This document shows, piece after piece, positions 45,493 to 54,907 of a stretch of DNA of 64,000 nt. A program made the position numbers and the translations under genes. This stretch comes from Enterococcus faecium (GTDB lineage Bacteria; Bacillota; Bacilli; Lactobacillales; Enterococcaceae). Under the pieces are notes generated by a model. It was given only the letters and a program-made list of their open reading frames with translations. It searched no databases and was not told the DNA's origin. Within the stretch, counting starts at the first letter, position 1; every line of letters begins with the position of its first letter. The stretch is from assembly GCF_029023785.1 (NCBI RefSeq), contig NZ_CP118956.1, positions 1-64,000 of the forward strand, given 5' to 3'.

Positions 45493-47014
45493 TAAAGTGC
45501 TCCATAATTGTTAGACAAGAAATCTAACAGTTATGGAGCACTTTTTCTATGGTCAAATATAGTTCAGAATTAAAAGCAGAAGTCGTTAGTGAATATCTTC
45601 AAGGTGACATTAGTATCAGTCTTCTTTCAAAGAAACGTAACTTGCCTCGAATACAAGGGTAGATGGATACAAAACTTTCGTTTGAGCGGCGCAGACGCTC
45701 TTAAACGAAGAAGAGTTAAACGAAGTTTCTCAGTTGAGTTTAAAGTTGATGTGATAAACTACTATCAAACTCATGATGAAACTTTAGCCGAAGTATCCGC
45801 AAAATTTGATGTTAATTCTTGTCAAATCAGTCTTTGGAGGACAGCCTTCAATCAGTATGGTATAGAAGCCTTGAAGCCTCATCCGAAAGGCAGAAAAACC
45901 AAAGTGAAACATAATAAGAAGAAATTACGTAAGTTAGTAAACAAGAACGAAATCGATCAACTTCGTGAAGAATTGACGAAAAAGAATCAAGAATTATATG
46001 ATGCAAAATTGGAGAACGAAATCTTAAAAAAATCAATGACCCTGTTCGGAACCTCAAAGGACGAAAGAAAACACAAATAGTTGATCAGATCAGGGTCGAA
46101 CAAGAGTCTCTTCCGAAATCTAACCGGTATAAAGTCGGCGATATTCTTAAGACCATTGGACTTAATAAAGCGACTTATCATGATGAACGTAAACGTATCA
46201 AAAATTATGTAGATAAGTATGAAGATGTAAAAGTAGAGATACTAAAAATTGCCGAAAGCGGAAGATATCGCGGACGTCTAACCTACGGTTATCGTCGCGT
46301 TCAAGAAGAGCTCATTAAATTAGATATCCATCTATCAGACGCCGTAGTGCGTCGTTTGATGGATGAATTAAATGTTCAAGTAAGCCTTTATAACCGCCAC
46401 AGAAATGGTAGATATTCATCTTATAAAGGTACAGTTGGAAAAGTGGCCCGTAACGTTCTACATCAGCATTTTAATGAAACCGTACCTTTCAAAGTATTAC
46501 ATACCGATGTTACACAAGTACGCTTGGCCGATACTAAGTAGGCTTACGTTTCAGCTATTACTGACGAAGCAAGTAAGGAAGTTTTAGCATTTCAAGTAAG
46601 TAATAGTCCTAACAGTAAACTAATTATGGATACACTCGATGAACTCACAGAAAATATTCCGGAAGGAATAAAACCAATAATTCATTCAGATCAAGGTTGG
46701 CATTATCAATTGAATTACTATACCGATGAACTCTCTGAAAAAAAATTTATACAAAGCATGTCTCGTAAGGGAAACTGTCTTGATAATGCGCCAATTGAAA
46801 GCTTCTTTCATCTTCTTAAAACAGAATGTCTTAATGGATTTCCACAGTGTAAAGATATTGGATAATTCAAGGAAATCACAAATAATTACGTCGATTGGTT
46901 TAACAATCGACGAATATCACAGAAAACAAAAGGCATGACTCCCTGCGAATACAGGGAACATGCCTTAGCAGTTTAAAAATATTCAATTTTGTCTAACTTT
47001 TGTGTTGCACTTTA
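45493..47014 (+). mobile_element. Degenerate IS3-family element
   Basis: Imperfect terminal repeats (TAAAGTGC...GTTAGACAA at the left and its complement GTCTAAC...GCACTTTA at the right) bound a transposase region with several lesions. OrfA is broken after about 37 codons and OrfB has in-frame stops. It is not related to the other two IS3 types in the window. Confidence 0.85.
45549..46975 (+). pseudogene. IS3 OrfA/OrfB remnants
   Basis: OrfA starts at ATG 45549 (MVKYSSELKAEVVSEYLQGD) and shifts frame near 45640; the rest of it runs in another frame to 46080 (LKRRRVKRSFSVEFKVDVIN and an LENEILKKSM coiled coil). OrfB follows with DDE core pieces (VLHTDVTQV, IIHSDQGWHYQ, NAPIESFFHLLKTE). It is interrupted by TAG at 46539 and TAA at about 46863. 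It is inactive. Confidence 0.85.
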
Positions 47015-47038
47015 AATGAGGTGATCTTTTTGAATCTT

Positions 47039-49306
47039 TTAAGAAATTATAGCTGCTAATGCAGCACCAGTCCGAGAGTTTTTATCGTTTAGGCTATCTT
47101 TTGGATGACCTTCAAAACAAACTTGACCGCCGAATTTACCAGCATCGGGTCCCATATCGACTAACCAATCGGCTCGTGAAATTAATTTCAGATTATGTTC
47201 AATCAGAATTAATGTATTGCCCTTATCAACCAATCCTTCAAATAAATCGATCAATTGTTGAGTATCCTGTAAGTGCAATCCGGTTGTTGGTTCATCTAAG
47301 AAATAGATTCGGCCGGTATGATTCAATTCCATTGCTAACTTAACACGTTGCACTTCACCACCAGATAAAGTGGTCATCGACTGGCTAAGATTCAAATAAC
47401 CAAGTCCAACTTGGTGGAGTAGACTAACCTTTTTGTAGATATCTGGCACATCTTTGAAAAATTCTAAAGTGTCGTTGATAGAAAGACTTAGAACCTCAGA
47501 AATATCTTTGCCATGATAAGTGTATTGTAGTGCTTCTTGGCTATAACGTTTCCCATGACACAACTCACATTCTTGAACGATTGGATCCATGAATGCCATC
47601 TCGGTGATCATCACACCTTTACCTTTGCAACGGGGACAAGCACCTTTACCGTTATAACTAAATAGTTGTGTTGAAACGCCATTGTTGGCTTTACTGAAAA
47701 GCTTTCGTAGAGGATTTAAAATGTTCAAGTAAGTTGCAGGTGTAGAACGAATATTCAAACCTACAGAATCCTGACTCAAATCAATATAGTCTTGATCAGA
47801 AACTTGTTGTTTGAAAGCTTGGACTAAAGTACTTTTTCCAGAACCTGCTGGTCCAGATATCACGGTCATTACACCTTGAGGGATTCTGGTAGATACGTCT
47901 TTTAAATTATGAGAAGTTACATGATTAACATTTAGCCAAGATTGAGGTTCACGAGGCTTTGGGAAAGTGATTTTTTCTCGTAACATTTTACCCGTAATCG
48001 TATCTGACCGTAATAGTTCGTCGTAGGTACCAGTGAAAGTTACTTGACCACCATTTTTGCCGGCTTGTGGTCCCATTTCCACGACATAATCTGCTGTCGA
48101 AATAATGGCAGGGTTGTGATCAACTAGGATAATGGTATTGCCATGTTCCTTGAGCTTTTTTAAGGATTGGGTAATTAATTTAATATCGTGAGGATGGAGT
48201 CCTACACTTGGTTCATCGAGTACGTAAACTAAATCGGATAGGGAACTCGTCAAATATTTGGCAATTTTAATTCGTTGAGCTTCTCCACCAGATAGAGTAT
48301 CAGTTCCACGGCCAAGGGAAAGATAACCTAAACCGATGTCGACCAAAGCTTGAACTTTACTATGTAGTTCACGCACCATTGTTTTAGCCTTGGGGTCCGA
48401 GATATTATCCAAAAATTTTAGGACACTTACTAAATCCATATCGCTGACTTCTGCAATATTTTTGCCAGCAATTTTACCAGTTAGAGCCTTTTTGTTCAGA
48501 CGTGTTCCATGACATACTGGGCAAGGTTTTCGAGTGACAATCTTTGATAAGGCAGCTTCATGATGACGACCTGAGGCACTATGAATAACAGAGCGAAGCA
48601 TACGTGGAACTAGTCCTTCATATAATGCCGTACGGCCCCAATTTGCCGGTGGATTTTTTAATTTTTGTTGCGGAGCGTGCATGAATAAATCATATTCTTC
48701 ATCGGTGTAGTCTTTAATTTTTTTGTCTAAATCAAATAATCCACTGTTGCCATATTCCTTCCAACGCCAAGTTCTCGGTTGAAAACCGGCAAAAGTCATT
48801 GCACCTTCATTGAGTGATTTATTAGGATCAATTAATTGACGTTCATCTATGTCGTCAACAAAGCCTAATCCCTGACATTTTGGACACATTCCCTGAGGTA
48901 GGTTAAAGGAAAACCATTCAGAATACCCAACCCAAGGCTGTCCAATTCGAGAAAACATCAAACGTAAGACGGAATAGATGCCGGTGTAGGTTGCCAGAGT
49001 AGATCGAGAATTACGACCAATAGGCTTCTGTTCAACCACAATTGCCACTGGTAAGTTGTCGATTCGGTTCACTTCAGGTTGACCGTATTTAGGCAAATAT
49101 TGTTGGGTGAAACTAGGAAAAGTTTCATTCAATTCACGTCGGGAAACAGCGGCTAATGTATCAAAAACTAAAGAGGATTTACCAGACCCAGAAAGACCAG
49201 CAAATACAGTCGTTTTATGCTTAGGAATATCTAAACTGACATCCTTTAAGTTATTTTCTTGAGCTCCATGGATAGAGATAGTCCCATCTGCAAATAAATC
49301 AGTCAT
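47039..49306 (-). CDS. Short UvrA-like ABC ATPase
   Basis: I start at ATG 49306, behind GGAGGTTTTT, giving 755 residues. It has two ABC modules with Walker A GLSGSGKSSL (N-terminal) and SGPAGSGKSTL (C-terminal), signature motifs TLSGGEAQRIKIA and TLSGGEVQRVKLA, and Walker B segments LVYVLDEPSVGLH and IYFLDEPTTGLH. The zinc-finger cysteine pairs are CPKC, CPVC and CPRC. It is about 185 residues shorter than housekeeping UvrA and resembles the compact plasmid or accessory UvrA class. A DNA-repair or drug-tolerance role is possible. Confidence 0.88.
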   Translation of the reverse strand: MTDLFADGTISIHGAQENNLKDVSLDIPKHKTTVFAGLSGSGKSSLVFDTLAAVSRRELNETFPSFTQQYLPKYGQPEVNRIDNLPVAIVVEQKPIGRNSRSTLATYTGIYSVLRLMFSRIGQPWVGYSEWFSFNLPQGMCPKCQGLGFVDDIDERQLIDPNKSLNEGAMTFAGFQPRTWRWKEYGNSGLFDLDKKIKDYTDEEYDLFMHAPQQKLKNPPANWGRTALYEGLVPRMLRSVIHSASGRHHEAALSKIVTRKPCPVCHGTRLNKKALTGKIAGKNIAEVSDMDLVSVLKFLDNISDPKAKTMVRELHSKVQALVDIGLGYLSLGRGTDTLSGGEAQRIKIAKYLTSSLSDLVYVLDEPSVGLHPHDIKLITQSLKKLKEHGNTIILVDHNPAIISTADYVVEMGPQAGKNGGQVTFTGTYDELLRSDTITGKMLREKITFPKPREPQSWLNVNHVTSHNLKDVSTRIPQGVMTVISGPAGSGKSTLVQAFKQQVSDQDYIDLSQDSVGLNIRSTPATYLNILNPLRKLFSKANNGVSTQLFSYNGKGACPRCKGKGVMITEMAFMDPIVQECELCHGKRYSQEALQYTYHGKDISEVLSLSINDTLEFFKDVPDIYKKVSLLHQVGLGYLNLSQSMTTLSGGEVQRVKLAMELNHTGRIYFLDEPTTGLHLQDTQQLIDLFEGLVDKGNTLILIEHNLKLISRADWLVDMGPDAGKFGGQVCFEGHPKDSLNDKNSRTGAALAAIIS

Positions 49307-49650
49307 AAAAACCTCCAACAGTAAATTTATAATTCCATTATACATAGAAATCTCGTTTAACAAAAATAATCGGGTCTAGAATTTTTGGTGTTGGAAAGTA
49401 TTTCCATTCCAAAAATACTAGGCCCTAATTTAAAAAGCCATTGATAATGGATCAAAAACGGCCACTAGGGTATACCCTGTTGGTCCTAAAATGTTATTCT
49501 ATATGGACATAAATGAATAACTGATAAAGAAATAATAAACTTAGCAAAAAACAAAGATATTACAAAATTAAATAATTGAACCTATATAGTAAGAGTACCT
49601 AAACTCAATTAGATACTCTTTCAAAAAAATATAATGGTACTTATTACAAC
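49307..49650. other. Intergenic region with inverted repeats, no gene
   Basis: No credible ORF was found. It contains an inverted repeat (about 49373-49389 with 49410-49426) resembling a terminator or old transposon end, and a 12-bp palindrome AGGGTATACCCT (49467-49478). The remainder is AT-rich. Confidence 0.5.
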
Positions 49651-49820
49651 TCAAAGTCCCGACCATGCTTTGGGAGTTTTTACTTCAGCAAGTAACTCCA
49701 ATAAAACTTTTGGTGTGGAAAAGCCGTTTCTAATAGTGAACCCACTAATTGCAGGTTGAAATTCTTTCTTATAATCATAATAAAATTCACCTTTAGCAGC
49801 ACTATCTTTTATTTTTTCTT

Positions 49821-50874
49821 AATTGTCAAATTAAGTTAGACAGATCATCAATACTTACGTAACTCAAAAATACTTCCAAAGGTGTTCGATAATCCAGTGA
49901 TTTTCTAGGAATATTATTTCGTTTAGATGCGACAGATTGAATAAAAAATTCATCTACTGAATTGAAATCCATAGATTTCAATAAACCATCTCTACGTAAC
50001 AATCCGTTAGAATTCTCGTTTAGGCCTCTTTGAGACGGCGTTCCTGGATCAGCGAAATAAATGGCAATATCATTGACATTACTGATCTGTTTCCAATTTG
50101 AAAATTCCTTTCCACAATCAAAAGTGATGGATTTGAATAGGTTTTTCGGTACAGATTCAAACCATTGATTTAATTTTTTTTCAATATCAATCGCTTGTCT
50201 ACCACACGGTTTCAATGTGATGATAACTTTTGATAATCGTTCAACTAAGGTAATTACAGCACTTTTATGTTTCAGACCTACGATAGTGTCACCTTCAAGG
50301 TGACCAAACTCATTTGAGAATTGGCTATAATCCTTTTCACGTTCATGAATAGAGCGGCGGAAAGTTTGTTTTCCACGTCTTTCTTGATGTCCATTCGGTT
50401 TACGCTTGCCTTTCATCGGTAAGTCAGAAGAATCAAATAGCCCCTTTTTGAACATACGATAAATGGTACGAGCAGAACAACTAATAGGAAACGCTGCACG
50501 ACCAACAATCACATCGGGTGTCCATCCTTGAACAACCTTTCTTTGAATATATTCTGATTGTTCCTCGGGTAAAACAAGCGGACGTCTACCACAGTTTGAT
50601 TTGTTTTTCTTATACTGTTGATAATATTCTAAGGCTGATTTTCCTTGCTTGAAGAACAGATATACTTTATGGATCGTTTGTCTTGAACGATTCAAGCAAT
50701 GGGCAGTTTTAGCAACAGATTGATTCATTTTGAAATAAGACTCTATTATTACAAGTTCATCCGTTGTAAGATGGGTATAGGTCATTTGTACTCACTCCTT
50801 ATAATTCTTTGGTCGGAACTATTTTGAGTGTAGCACAAATGACTTTTTTAGTTGTCTAGCTTAATTTTACAATC
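49821..50874 (-). mobile_element. IS30-family element, full length
   Basis: Imperfect terminal repeats (AATTGTCAAATTAAGTTAGA on the left; GATTGTAAAATTAAGCTAGA read from the right) enclose one complete transposase gene. It is inserted in the bacteriocin immunity gene. A very short target duplication is expected for IS30 and could not be defined with certainty. Confidence 0.9.
49826..50785 (-). CDS. IS30-family transposase
   Basis: The 319-residue protein has an N-terminal HTH (MTYTHLTTDELVIIESYF and AHCLNRSRQTIHKVY), a second DNA-binding helix region, and the DDE core. The core Asp residues are in HLEGDTIVG and SITFDCGKEF, and the Glu follows in RGLNENSNGLLRR. It is complete and should be active. 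It is homologous to the deleted copy at 43467 and the partial one at the window's end. Confidence 0.92.
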   Translation of the reverse strand: MTYTHLTTDELVIIESYFKMNQSVAKTAHCLNRSRQTIHKVYLFFKQGKSALEYYQQYKKNKSNCGRRPLVLPEEQSEYIQRKVVQGWTPDVIVGRAAFPISCSARTIYRMFKKGLFDSSDLPMKGKRKPNGHQERRGKQTFRRSIHEREKDYSQFSNEFGHLEGDTIVGLKHKSAVITLVERLSKVIITLKPCGRQAIDIEKKLNQWFESVPKNLFKSITFDCGKEFSNWKQISNVNDIAIYFADPGTPSQRGLNENSNGLLRRDGLLKSMDFNSVDEFFIQSVASKRNNIPRKSLDYRTPLEVFLSYVSIDDLSNLI

Positions 50875-50991
50875 GGCGTTTTCTAAAATTTCACATAGAT
50901 TTTTATCTTTTTTAATTTCTGGGGTGGCTAATGCAGTTTCAGTTAATTCTAGAATTTTGTTGAAGGATTTATTATTTTTCATAATAGGATA

Positions 50992-51207
50992 TTAATGTCC
51001 CATACCTGCCAAGCCAGAAGCCCAGCCACTAATAACAATTCCTGCAATATTTTCTTTAGCTTCTCCCCAATTAACCCAGCACTTACTATTATTACAATAA
51101 ATACCATTATCATATGAACGCGTAGCTGCATCAACTTTTGTACCAAAATTCGTCACAACTAATCCAAACTTTCCAATAAGAGTTAAACTAAATAATTTTT
51201 TTCTAAT
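50992..51207 (-). pseudogene. entP: Enterocin P-like class IIa bacteriocin, ATG start lost
   Basis: The 71-codon frame matches enterocin P: a 27-residue sec-type leader ([18 protein letters not shown], ending KVDA) and a 44-residue mature part starting [20 protein letters not shown] and ending SGLAGMGH. The start position reads ATT instead of ATG although GGAGG lies 9 nt upstream. The pediocin box is YDNGI instead of YGNGV (G6D, V9I in the mature peptide); both cysteines remain. An extended -10 (TGATATAAT) lies upstream. Recognition is by memory of the enterocin P sequence. Product is doubtful: ATT can initiate rarely. Confidence 0.85.
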
Positions 51208-51370
51208 AAATCAATACCTCCTTTTTTCTAAAATAATTATAAATAATTTTCAGAAAAATTTGATAATTATATCATAAAAAGTTTTTTTGAAAGCATAATT
51301 GCAATAAAAAATCATTATTAAAACTAATCCCATTTTTATTCTAATCCGAAACACTAAAATACAAGAAAAA

Positions 51371-52410
51371 ACCCGTGGTGCTAGTTAATTTTTTCCTAGA
51401 GGAAAATGTCTAAACATGTTGGTAAATCAACAAAAAAACGCATATATTAGTCTCAAAACTCCCAAGAAATGAGGACTACATATGCGTTCATCAAAATATA
51501 CTGAACATTATACAGATACTTTTATAACATTCAAGGAAATTATGAGAACTGTTTCTAACATATACCACAATTGTGTACCAGATAAGATTAAAAACCGAAG
51601 AAATACTGATAAACTGAAGCAACGCGATACAGTGATTATTGCTTGTGTTATATGGGGCATAATTAATGGCTATACTAGCCAAAGAGCCACGTATAGAGCG
51701 GTTTGTTCCGTCTTATTTCCTAATGGTGACTTTCCTAGTAGGAGTCGATTCACTCGCTTAAGTTCAAACTTAGCTTACACTATCAAGATTATTCGATACT
51801 TTTTCATCAAGAAGCTCACCAAAGGTGAACTAGTCGGAATTATAGATAGTTTTCCTAGTCCATTATGTAAACCAGTTAGAAATAGACAAGCAAAACTATT
51901 GAATCAAATAGCCAAAGTTGGCTATAACTCAACAAAAAAATCTTATTTTTATGGTCTTAAAATTCATATGATCGTTACTAAGACTGGCTTTCCGATTACT
52001 TACTCAATCACGAATCCAGGTGTCCATGACGTGAAAGTGTTAGAGACTTTATCGGAAGAAGCGAATCTTCCCAATATCCTAGGGGACAAAGGATATATTA
52101 GCCATAAAATCCATGAAAAGCTTGCCCTTAAGGGCATTACTATATCCGTTCCGCCACGTAAAAACATGGATAAATCAGAAAAACTAGACCACAGCTTACT
52201 TGGAAAACAAAGAAAAACAGTTGAGACTGTTTGTTCTTCCTTAGAAAAATTAGGTTGTCAAAATTTCAACTCACGTTCTGTTAAAGGGCTAGAGAGTAGA
52301 TTTGAAAGCATATTACTGGCTTACAGTGTTCTATTAAGTCGAGCACAACGACGTTTTGAAGGAACTTTGAAATATTCTTTAGGATATTAAAATTAACTAG
52401 CACCACGGGT
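51371..52410 (+). mobile_element. IS982-family element, complete
   Basis: The terminal repeats ACCCGTGGTGCTAGTTAATT (left) and their complement at 52391-52410 are perfect over about 20 bp and enclose one transposase gene. The element looks intact. It lies between the bacteriocin locus and mntH. The 163 bp to its left (51208-51370) are AT-rich and hold the bacteriocin promoter region. Confidence 0.92.
51482..52390 (+). CDS. IS982-family transposase
   Basis: The 302-residue DDE protein has the IS982 layout: N-terminal helical domain, LVGIIDSFPSPLC with the first catalytic Asp, NILGDKGYISHKI with the second, and Glu in KTVETVCSSLEKLG. Full length and open. It starts behind AAATGAGG. Confidence 0.92.
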   Translation: MRSSKYTEHYTDTFITFKEIMRTVSNIYHNCVPDKIKNRRNTDKLKQRDTVIIACVIWGIINGYTSQRATYRAVCSVLFPNGDFPSRSRFTRLSSNLAYTIKIIRYFFIKKLTKGELVGIIDSFPSPLCKPVRNRQAKLLNQIAKVGYNSTKKSYFYGLKIHMIVTKTGFPITYSITNPGVHDVKVLETLSEEANLPNILGDKGYISHKIHEKLALKGITISVPPRKNMDKSEKLDHSLLGKQRKTVETVCSSLEKLGCQNFNSRSVKGLESRFESILLAYSVLLSRAQRRFEGTLKYSLGY

Positions 52411-52586
52411 ATATAGATATATTTTTAACGTGTACAATTGATTCATTCCGATACAAATGAAATGAAGGCAAATAATATTAAATTAGGCGAATGTTTATTT
52501 TTTTTTAGGTTTGTCTAATATTTTACTTTAATTTAATAAAAAAGAGGTGTATACTTATGATATTTTTAAAGGAAGGTGGAAATATT

Positions 52587-54163
52587 TTGAAAGATACAAC
52601 AAGTCAGTCCAATAAAGAGCACAAACATCGATTAATTCAGCATGCGAATGGTCCCTCTTTAGAGGAAATTAACGGAACAGTCGAGGTACCCAAAGGAAAA
52701 GGCTTTTGGAAAACCCTGTTCGCCTATTCTGGACCGGGAGCATTAGTTGCTGTGGGATATATGGATCCAGGCAACTGGTCTACTTCGATTACGGGTGGGC
52801 AAAACTTCCAGTATTTATTAATGTCGGTCATTTTAATGTCTAGTTTAATTGCAATGCTATTACAATATATGGCTGCTAAATTGGGAATTGTTAGTCAAAT
52901 GGATTTAGCTCAAGCAATTCGAGCGAGAACGAGTAAAAAACTAGGAATCATTTTATGGATTTTAACGGAATTAGCGATTATGGCAACAGATATTGCGGAA
53001 GTAATTGGCGCATCAATTGCTCTTTATTTACTTTTTAATATTCCGCTTGTCGTCGCAGTCTTTATTACGGTATTTGATGTTTTATTATTATTGTTGTTAA
53101 CGAAAGTTGGTTTTAGAAAAATTGAAGCAATAGTTGTCTGTTTGATTTTTGTAATTCTTTTTGTGTTTGTTTATCAAGTAGCGTTGTCTGATCCTAATTG
53201 GGGGGATGTACTTAAAGGATTGGTTCCGACTGGTGAAACGTTCTCCTCTACACATTCAATTGGTGGTCAAACGCCTTTAACTGGTGCATTAGGAATTATT
53301 GGTGCAACCGTTATGCCTCATAATTTATATCTACATTCGGCTGTGTCTCAGACTCGAAAGATAAATCGTACGGATGAAGATGAAATCGCAATGCTGTACG
53401 ATTTTCAACATGGGATTCTAACATTCAATTGACTCTCGCTTTTTTTGTTAACTCCTTATTGCTCATAATGGGAGTTGCTGTTTTTAAAACAGGGGCAGTG
53501 AAAGATCCATCATTCTTTGGGTTGTATGAGGCTTTATCAAATCCGGATACATTGAGTAACGGAATTTTAATCACCGTTGCAAAATCAGGTCTTCTTTCTA
53601 CATTATTCGCAGTCGCGTTACTAGCTTCTGGACAAAATTCAACGATTACCGGAACTTTAACTGGACAAGTAATTATGGAGGGATTCATTCACATGAGAAT
53701 GCCAATTTGGCTAAGACGTTTAATTACGCGTTTGATTTCAGTTATCCCAGTGTTAATCTGTGTAATTATTACAAGCAGGCAAGGAACGATTCGGGAGCAC
53801 ACAGCGTTAAATACACTAATGAATAATTCACAAGTCTTCTTAGCTTTTGCGTTACCATTTTCGATGGTACCATTATTAATGATGACCAATAGTGAGGTGG
53901 AAATGGGAAGCCGGTTTAAAAATTCGATAGTTATTCGGATACTAGGATGGGGTTCAGTAATTGGATTGACATATTTAAATTTGATTGGATTGCCCGGCCA
54001 AATTGAAGGTTTTTTTGGTGAAAAGGTGACATCAAGCCAACTTGTACTAGCTGATTCTATTGCCTATGTCATTATCGTCGCAGTATTACTACTGTTAGCG
54101 TGGACAATTATTGAACTGTATAAAGGAAATAAAAAATATAATCAATTAATTAATGAAAGGTAA
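52587..54163 (+). pseudogene. mntH: Manganese transporter MntH (NRAMP), frameshifted
   Basis: I start at TTG 52587 behind GGAAGGTGG. The first frame (to 53432) has the NRAMP motifs GYMDPGNW and MPHNLYLHS. It loses phase near 53392-53400, where homologues continue into [12 protein letters not shown]; those residues are readable in the next frame, which continues to 54163. One missing base would restore about 525 residues with 11 membrane helices. Import of Mn2+ by proton symport is the family role. As read, no full protein is made. A universal stress gene follows 8 bp after. Confidence 0.88.
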
Positions 54164-54171
54164 GATGCACT

Positions 54172-54609
54172 ATGGAAGGATTTGATGAATTTAAAAATAT
54201 TTTAGTTGGGGTAGATGAATCAGAAGGAGCTCAAAAAGCCTTTCAATATGCTGTAAAGCAAGCGAGTAAAACTGGAGCCGCATTACTGATTGCCTCAATT
54301 TTAGAAATTGAAGAGTTGAATGTTTATGAAGCGTTAGACCCTGAGTACTTGAGCCAGAAACGAAGTCAATTGTTACTTAATTTGGAAAAGTACAAACAAT
54401 ATGCAGAAAATAGCGGTGTAAAAAACATTCAGCTGTACAGTGGAGAAGGTGATCCGGCCGAGGAAATTACTAAGACGATTTTGCCAGCAACATCTGCAGA
54501 TATCTTAATCATTGGATCGCGATCAATGCATGGAATTAAAGGATATTTTGGTTCGCATGCTACTTATATGGTTAAAAATTCTCCAATCTCAATTACAGTT
54601 ATTAAGTAA
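54172..54609 (+). CDS. Universal stress protein (UspA family)
   Basis: The 145-residue protein has the Usp alpha/beta fold, starting FKNILVGVDESEGAQKAFQY and ending with the nucleotide-binding signature IIGSRSMHGIKGYFGSHATYMVKNSPISITVI (G-2X-G-9X-G-S/T type). It follows mntH directly; paired nramp-usp genes are common in lactic acid bacteria and their plasmids. It probably binds ATP and supports stress survival. Confidence 0.9.
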   Translation: MEGFDEFKNILVGVDESEGAQKAFQYAVKQASKTGAALLIASILEIEELNVYEALDPEYLSQKRSQLLLNLEKYKQYAENSGVKNIQLYSGEGDPAEEITKTILPATSADILIIGSRSMHGIKGYFGSHATYMVKNSPISITVIK

Positions 54610-54632
54610 ATATTGCAGATAATATGTATTTG

Positions 54633-54830
54633 GGTCAATATCTTGGACAAATTTTAATATAGATGGTTATGCTATTTCTTGGATTTGAGTCAATATCTTG
54701 GACACATTTTAGTAGAGACGGTTAAGCCATTTTTTCTTTTGCTAATTCTTCAAATTCCTGTGGGGTTAGATAGTGAATCGAGCTATGGATTCGATTTCGG
54801 TTATAAAATCCTTCAATGTAGCTAAATAGC
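54633..54830 (-). mobile_element. Remnant of the IS3 right end
   Basis: From 54830 down to about 54692 (minus) the sequence equals the last about 140 bp of the IS3 element at 58803-60047: the OrfB tail (AKEKMA-stop) and right terminal repeat. A second, diverged copy of the same repeat lies at 54633-54668. The rest of the element is gone; the break at 54830/54831 is immediately followed by the capsule promoter. Confidence 0.85.
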
Positions 54831-54859
54831 TTGAAAGTCGAAAGATATTATCATATAAT
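54831..54859 (+). promoter_or_regulatory. Near-consensus promoter of the capsule genes
   Basis: TTGAAA (54831-54836) and TATAAT (54854-54859) are separated by 17 bp. The -35 begins exactly at the breakpoint with the IS3 remnant. A GAAAGGA ribosome site follows before the TTG start of the dehydrogenase gene. No operator is evident, so expression may be constitutive and strong. Confidence 0.8.
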
Positions 54860-54907
54860 GAGCTGCACTGCTTATTTTTATTAATTATCGAAAGGAAAAA
54901 AACAAGA

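Larger units (their letters stand above)
49651..50982 (-). pseudogene. Enterocin P-type immunity gene split by IS30
   Basis: The N-terminal part (50982 to 50874) reads MKNNKSFNKILELTETALAT and on to CEILENA. The C-terminal part (about 49820 to 49651) reads KDSAAKGEFYYDYKKEFQPA and ends TPKAWSGL. Together they make about 88 residues, the length I recall for the enterocin P immunity protein, located directly downstream of the bacteriocin gene as expected. The full IS30 element sits between the halves, so no immunity protein can be made. Confidence 0.85.
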
